A DNA stretch of 64,000 nucleotides. Origin: Kappaphycus alvarezii (taxonomy: Eukaryota; Rhodophyta; Florideophyceae; Gigartinales; Solieriaceae). The notes under the pieces were generated by a model. It saw nothing but the letters and a program-made list of their open reading frames with translations, did not search any database and had not been told where the DNA came from. Of this stretch, positions 58,670-64,000 are shown in pieces. Positions within the stretch are counted from its first letter, which is position 1, and every line of letters starts with the position of its first letter. A program made the position numbers and the translations under genes. The stretch lies in assembly GCA_002205965.3 (NCBI GenBank), contig NADL03000172.1, positions 1 to 64,000 on the forward strand. The letters are read 5' to 3'.

Positions 58670-60030
58670 AGCAATAGCATATCTCTTGAAAAGGTTTCCA
58701 AACTTGCTCACGCCTTAGCAGCAATGTTCAAAAAAGATGAAATATTCAGTGTTGAGATGTGTGAGGACCTCAACGAAGCCGTTAGTCTGTACAGAGGAGC
58801 CACAAATGGCTATGAATTGACACTAGTTCATCGATTATAATTTGTTCCGAATTTCGTCGATGGGGAGGTTCTTCGATTCTATCGCAAATAAGTACAAATG
58901 GAAATTTGGAAAGTTTCCCGGAAGCTTGATTAAATATTCGATCGGAATTTTGCAGAAAATTTCGAAGAATAGAGTGCGTTCATACCAAAATGTTTCAAGG
59001 CTGAATTTAATTATCAAGGAGAAACAGATGGCAGTATCAGAGGCTTGGAAGAGCTCTACGAAAGATTAGAAAATTTATCCTGCAAGGCCCAGGAAACCAC
59101 AGAAACGAATTTTACATCTTGTAATACATGTAACGAGCCCCTATTTGGGAACTCATAGGCTCTTCATGCTATCTCTCAATCAATCGCATCTGATACGCCA
59201 GAATTTCAGAATAGTTTTACAAATCTGGGCTCATCTTGGCTCCAGAATCAAGAAAAAGAGGAGAGAAAGCGAAGGGATGGACTATTATGCAAGAATAAAA
59301 TGGTAAATGAGAAGCTCTCTCACAATTTCTATGAGGGACAGAGTTTTTAGGCTAGATAACAAAAAATGAAACCAAATCTTCGATTTCACATAAACACTGA
59401 GGAAATTACCAAATGGGGCTTCCCTTAAAACGGAATGTATGACATACGACACATAAGAGTCTGTCATAGTTATAAAAAACAGTATCCCTTCTTCGTAATT
59501 TACCCATGAAAATGTCGGAGCATAATAGGGATAGCTAAAAAACTTCTCTGTAATCAACTTATGAACGCTCCACCCATACTATTTGAACATTTTGAACATT
59601 TTAAACATGAAAAAGGAACATAATCCAGCGAAGGATAAAATTAAGAAACAAATAACTTTGCAGAAGAAGCAACAGAACGAGACTTAATAATTCCTGTAAA
59701 TGATACGCATCAAGAATCTCAGTAACAGCGGAAATTATTTGAAATATTTGAATCTTATCAAAAGGTTTCAATCATAAATTGGATTTCAGAGGATTTGAGA
59801 GCAGATGCAGCTAAGATATCCAAAGCAGAATATAACTGCAAAGTACATCAAGCTTCATATATGCGTCAGGGAGGAATAGATGAAAAATAAATTCATTGCT
59901 CTATTCTAGAAAACAGCACTGATCAATTAAGGAAAGGAAATTTTTCATCACATTCGAAGCTGCAGAAATAAATTGAGTATTCAGAAAAATTACCTTCAAT
60001 CCACCATCAGAGGCACGGAAAATGAGTTGA
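58670..60030 (+). pseudogene. Copia-4 gag
   Basis: Recognisable stretches on the plus strand include SLEKVSKLAHALAAMFKKDE (58680), MCEDLNEAVSLYRGATNGYE (58757), GLEELYERLENLSCKAQETT (59042), a C-x2-C pair (SCNTCNEP, about 59120), ALHAISQSIASDTPEFQNSF (59161) and LRADAAKISKAEYNCKVHQA (59800). The helix-rich, charged pattern and position before protease and integrase identify gag. Scattered stops interrupt it. Confidence 0.5.
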
Positions 60031-60054
60031 TGGTGGAGTAAAATAAATAGTAAT

Positions 60055-61440
60055 CGGTTTTCCTAAAGCAATGGAATACTTTCAGTTTTCAGGAGTTAAA
60101 TTAAAACCTAATCATAATCATAATCTCTACAGGTTCGAAAATTAGCGAGGGTGTTCAAAAAGTTGCATTTAAATCATAATTCCAATGCCATAAAATCAAT
60201 CTGTTCCAATAAACGGCAATATTTTCACTGAAAATACCATTTTTCTATGCCTTTATAAGTTGTGAAAGTACCAAATGTATTTTGACAAAATGTCAAACAT
60301 TTTGAAATGGGCACTTGCAAAATGGTGAATTCCAGCTGTACGAAAATTCGGACGCGCACGAATTGATTGGAAATGGGAATGTGTTCTTTTCACTGGGTTA
60401 GAAATGTCTAAACCTCATATTTGATTCCAACACGCACACGATTACGAATTACTCAATCTCTTCAACTGAGCTAAACTAGATGAAGTAGATAAATCAACAG
60501 GGAAGATCCTGAGAGAAAATTTAGAGCGTAGGATACCTGTCATCGGAAAAGTCCTAAACTTCTCCGTTGTAAAGCTTCCATGCAGACTTCCGAAAACATT
60601 GATTTCGGAGAATAATTCTCCTTAGACTTCTTTGCCTTGATTATACTGCATTATTAAGGGTCTTCGATACCGCAACTCGATTCCCAGTTGCAGCATTTCT
60701 TGATGAGTACGGACATAGCGCAGAAGTCATTTGGTTCCCTCTTATTGAAGTAGGGTTTACAATATACTTTAGGTATCTGAGTCCAATCAGATCCGACACC
60801 AGCTCTCCTTTTAGTTCCCTAAGGTGGAAAGAAATCCTTAAAGTCGAGGAAATTGAACTCCATCTCTCCGGAGCGGGAAGCCCACAGCTCTCTGGGAAAA
60901 TAACAACAACTAGATGAACCCCTTCCGCATGTCTTCATGAAATTCAGTGGTAATTACCACGGTTAAGAAAAGAATTCGTTCTTCGACTTTCCATTAAAGC
61001 AATGAATGGTAACATCGGCGAAAATTTACTGGTTCAATCGAGACTCGTATTCGGTACTACCCTATATTTCCCTTTATCAATACCGAATAACATATAACAG
61101 ATGAAAGCAATAGCTGAAGCAAAAATATATATGAGTGTCGCCATCGCCAAAAAGTAAATTGCAAAATCGTTAAGCAGAAACGCACCTTGCGCAGTGGAAA
61201 AGATTTATAAAATTGAAGAAGACATATTAGTCTACAGAAAAGAAACCGAACATTGGATAAGAGCTCTTCTCATTTGTAAACTGGACAAAAGTACAGTTAC
61301 AGAACTGAAAAAAGATGGGGTCTAAAATGCTTCCAATGAGCATCAATTCAAGCATTATATAAGACCGTGTACCCAAAAATCCTACGTGGAAAGGCCTATT
61401 GACACCCTGAATTCTTTCAGTAAGTACTAATCCCATTTAT
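60055..61440 (+). pseudogene. Copia-4 protease end and integrase
   Basis: MEYFQFSGVKLKPNHNHNLY (60071) is the protease segment after the active site. The integrase core is seen as LDFFALI (60627, first Asp), then VFDTATRFPVAAFLDEYG (about 60663-60715), KAMNGNIGENLLVQSRLVFG (60999-61058) and an SRNAPCAVEKIYKIEEDILV segment (about 61177-61235), which is the C-terminal part. All lie between stops or in shifting frames. The catalytic Glu region near 60850 is unclear. Confidence 0.6.
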
Positions 61441-61619
61441 GTCTAACGTAACGAAATAATTTCGCTGTATTATACCTCTATGACATATTTAATACTTCCA
61501 AATGACTTAATATTCGAAGAAAAACGTTTTAAAATCGCAACCTGGAGGCTAAGAAACAGAAATATTGACATCGAGACTTTTAAAACTGTAGGCAAAGGTT
61601 AAATTACATATAAATCTAA

Positions 61620-62906
61620 CTTTTAAGGGGAGAGACTCCTTTGAAGCAGAAAAGACGGAGGAATGGTGCGAGAATTATGGAATTACAGGTTCGTAATGTA
61701 GGAATTTGGAGACTTTTAAAAAGTTCTTAGTATAGAACAATCCATATATGCGGTTAATTTCTTAACTTTAGGATTTTCCTAGTTAATTCAGCCCAAAGAA
61801 ATCTTCAGGGCGTAATAAACTAACGTAATATGTGGCAGTACACCAACTGTTGAGCTTAAGAATATAATTCTTAGTCTGCTGAAACCGTTTTATGTACTAG
61901 CTAGCGAAGAAGATTGTTGGGTAGACCTCTTTCCAATTACCTATGAAAAGAACTAAAAATGGAATCATTACTCGGAGTTGCGTCTATATTTTTTCAAGCT
62001 TATGTCTCATTTAATCCTTTAAATGTACGATATGTATGTAACTGACATTCTGCAGGCTAGAAAAAATAATTTACTGAGATCATGAAAAGAGTTTAAGAGA
62101 AAATACGATGTGAACCTCGCCAATATGACCGATTTTTTGTAAAATCGAATATCGAAGCTACAAAAAATTTTGAATGCTCTAAACATATTTCATTTAAAAC
62201 TGTAATTATTTTTAACAAAAATGCCAGCATCACGGGGTAAAGTTCAATATCCACGCTCCTCGCTTGTATCACATACACAAAATACCATGTTTTGTCCGCA
62301 AAAATTCAAGAACAACGGACAGAGTGTTCAATAAAATGCATATAGTTACAATAAAACGCTTCAAAAAAGTCTTATTGCACCTCAAACGCATAAATCACGT
62401 TGCCCGGGGTTCCTGAAACGTAATTTGGAGAAACTACGTCTCCAAACGTATTCAGACCATCTTATGCGGACAACTATGATCATTAGTCAGAATTATGGTT
62501 CAATATCTTCCCAACTGATGATACCAATACGTAACAAACAATTATGTGCTCCTTATCCAATTCCAGGTGAATAGCTGGATTCATCCGGGGTGGCAGGACC
62601 ACGGCTCTTGCATGCGCGTTTCAAGTCGCATGTATGTTAAATCACGACTGCCTGTCGTGGTAGCAGCCATTCTCTCTTCTATATCATTGCGGAGGCATCG
62701 AGGACCGTTGAAAAAAGGCTAATGGTCGCTTTTTTGAATGTTAAGAACACACATATTCGTAAAGAGATTCACACAAATGGAATTTCCCGATCTACGTTCA
62801 ATCTTGCGAATGGATTAACGCAGGAAAATAGTCAAGACCCATTGTTAAATATCATTCGAATTTTGCTGTTGAATTATCTTATACAAAAAAGGATCAAACT
62901 CTCATG
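61620..62906 (+). pseudogene. Copia-4 reverse transcriptase and RNase H
   Basis: RT begins with a GRDSFEAEKTEEW segment (about 61629), continues with LKNIILSLLKPFYVLASEED (61856, the 'LYGL-S-D' block), and YDRFFVKSNIEATKNFE (62124). RNase H remains include LEKLRLQTYSD (about 62430, first Asp region). The final segment RTVEKRLMVAFLNVKNTHIR, NLANGLTQENS ends at 62906 and corresponds to the 'N-ADGLTK' end of RNase H. The YVDD box was not found. Confidence 0.55.
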
Positions 62907-62909
62907 AGT

Positions 62910-63370
62910 TTTTTTCAAATAAAGTGGGCGTTTTAGACATCGGTACCATGAGATTGATTTACTTATTTAATAAGGGAATTATGGAATGTTCTATTAAGTA
63001 GGAGTGCACAGAACACTATTGGAAGTTTATTATTGGGATTTTTAGCGGACTCCAAAAATAGAGGTTTTTCAACTACAGTACATTGTCCTAAATTCTTATC
63101 CTAGAACCTAACTTTTTAAAGATTTCTAACAAATATGTCTGAATTTCCAATGAAGTTCTTGTAGATTAAGATTTTTCTATGCTATATAAAGGAGCTAAAA
63201 ATATTTTACTGAAAAGAGTTTTTTCGTTCATTTTCCCGGATTCGGTCATGGTACGGGGTGAAATTCATATATGAACACGGTAGCTAAAGCACGGTTACAC
63301 ACTATCAATGCCTTATCGAAGATCCTTTTTGTACCAATCGGCTCTTTTGAATTTTATTACAAATACACGC
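62910..63370. other. Interval after Copia-4; possible eroded 3' LTR and Tc1 terminal region
   Basis: AT-rich sequence without coding potential. By position it should contain the Copia-4 3' LTR, but no partner copy was identified. The left terminal inverted repeat of the Tc1 element should also lie here; I could not define it without its right end. Confidence 0.3.
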
Positions 63371-63379
63371 TCTAATAAG

Positions 63380-64000
63380 GACAAGAAGAACCCTCCTATC
63401 GACAGAAAAGCGCACAAAATCAATATGTACGCCAGTAAGGGATTTTCTGGCAACAAGATCGCGTAGCTCATTGAACAAAGCCCAAACACTATTCGCAAGT
63501 GATTGAAAGACCCGAAAGGCTTTGTAACGCACCTTTTCACTACCAGGAATACCAAAATCAACAACCGAGATTGTCGTCTTTTGATCTGCGAGGCTAGTAA
63601 TCAGAAATTGTCGGTCATTCAACTTTTAATATCACTTCAGATATATTTCTCAACTAGCTGCATTCAAAAAATACTGACTGTCCAAAGCCACCTAAACTAC
63701 AGGAAGATGAAAAAGCCCCCAATCACTGAAAGACACCTAAACCACACCGTTTGTAATTAATATGCCAGCCCATGCTTGGAGTTGTAAACAATGGGATAAA
63801 TTAATTGTTTCTGACGAGAAAAAAACAACTTAGGCGTACCTGATGGCTTCCAGTACTACTGACATGCCCTCTGAAAAGAAAAGCGGGTACTATCAAAACT
63901 TCAAATGGGCGCGGGTGGAATCATGGTCTGGGGTGTCCCTTTGTAAGCGTGTGGTCAGTTCCTTGGCCCAGATTTCCGGAAAGCAAAATGCCAAGAAGTA
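63380..64000 (+). pseudogene. Tc1/mariner transposase, cut by the window edge
   Basis: The plus strand encodes a helix-turn-helix: YASKGFSGNKIA followed by SPNTIRK-LKDPKGF (63428-63530). A second HTH-like part follows (RDCRLLICEASNQKLSVIQL, about 63568-63627), then a Lys-rich linker. A catalytic-core SDEKK (Asp 63813-63815) is the first Asp of the DDE triad, followed by PDGFQYY and GAGGIMVWG (63908-63934), the Tc1 signature after it. Stops and frame changes make it inactive. The second and third catalytic residues would be past 64000. Confidence 0.75.

Larger units (their letters stand above)
58300..62906 (+). mobile_element. Copia-4: old, AT-rich Ty1/Copia remnant
   Basis: Gag, protease/integrase, RT and RNase H remains follow one another in Copia order on the plus strand, all riddled with stops. 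LTR ends were not identified. The high AT content and density of stops compared with Copia-1 and Copia-2 suggest a long-dead copy. Confidence 0.7.

Noticed and set aside
1..64000. CRISPR arrays, bacterial operons or prophage
   Set aside because: No regularly spaced repeats, no prokaryotic gene layout, and TE content that is entirely eukaryotic.

Overview
The window is nuclear DNA from a eukaryote. There is no operon structure, ribosome-binding sites or prokaryotic gene density. It holds LTR retrotransposons of both the Ty1/Copia and Ty3/Gypsy types, LINE-type reverse transcriptase remains and Tc1/DDE transposases, around one clearly recognisable conserved gene, a PPP4R4-like phosphatase regulatory subunit. 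The gene body is almost intron-free and the TE mix is reminiscent of a florideophyte red alga. That identification is a low-confidence guess; the sequence alone proves only a TE-rich eukaryote, probably not a land plant or animal.

Layout. 0-13.3 kb holds eroded Gypsy elements: a gag fragment with its 5' region running off the left edge (minus strand), a plus-strand RNase H and integrase remnant at 6.3-7.6 kb, and a minus-strand element with gag, RT (YMDD box still readable) and RNase H at 9.1-13.3 kb. 13.3-22.6 kb has no gene I can support, only small tandem repeats. 22.6-27.8 kb is a complete Copia element (Copia-1, plus) with LTRs, perfect 5-bp target duplication, primer binding site and polypurine tract. 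A LINE 3' fragment (28.0-28.4 kb) sits between it and a second complete Copia element on the minus strand (Copia-2, 28.4-35.2 kb). 35.2-36.1 kb is a minisatellite-like repeat cluster containing a perfect hairpin. 37.6-40.3 kb (minus) is the PPP4R4-like host gene. 41.7-42.7 kb (minus) may hold exons of another host gene. 43.7-44.6 kb repeats the 35-kb minisatellite family directly upstream of a LINE-type RT gene (44.6-46.5 kb). 46.9-54.4 kb is a third Copia element (Copia-3, plus) whose 5' LTR is split by a 1-kb LINE 3' fragment; ahead of gag it carries a Pro-rich stretch and two U1/matrin-like zinc fingers. 55.6-56.1 kb is a DDE-transposase fragment, 58.3-62.9 kb an old AT-rich Copia element (Copia-4), and 63.4-64.0 kb a Tc1/mariner transposase cut by the right edge.

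How the parts relate. Almost everything is selfish DNA in different states of decay: Copia-1 and Copia-2 young, Copia-3 older, Copia-4 and the Gypsy copies oldest, with one nested insertion. In Copia-1 and Copia-2 the primer binding site matches the anticodon arm of initiator tRNA-Met, and the same bases supply the gag start codon, so the primer anticodon pairs with the gag ATG. The host gene and the Copia-2 LTRs both show many single-base indels with few substitutions, so some frameshifts in the middle of the window may be assembly errors rather than biological damage.
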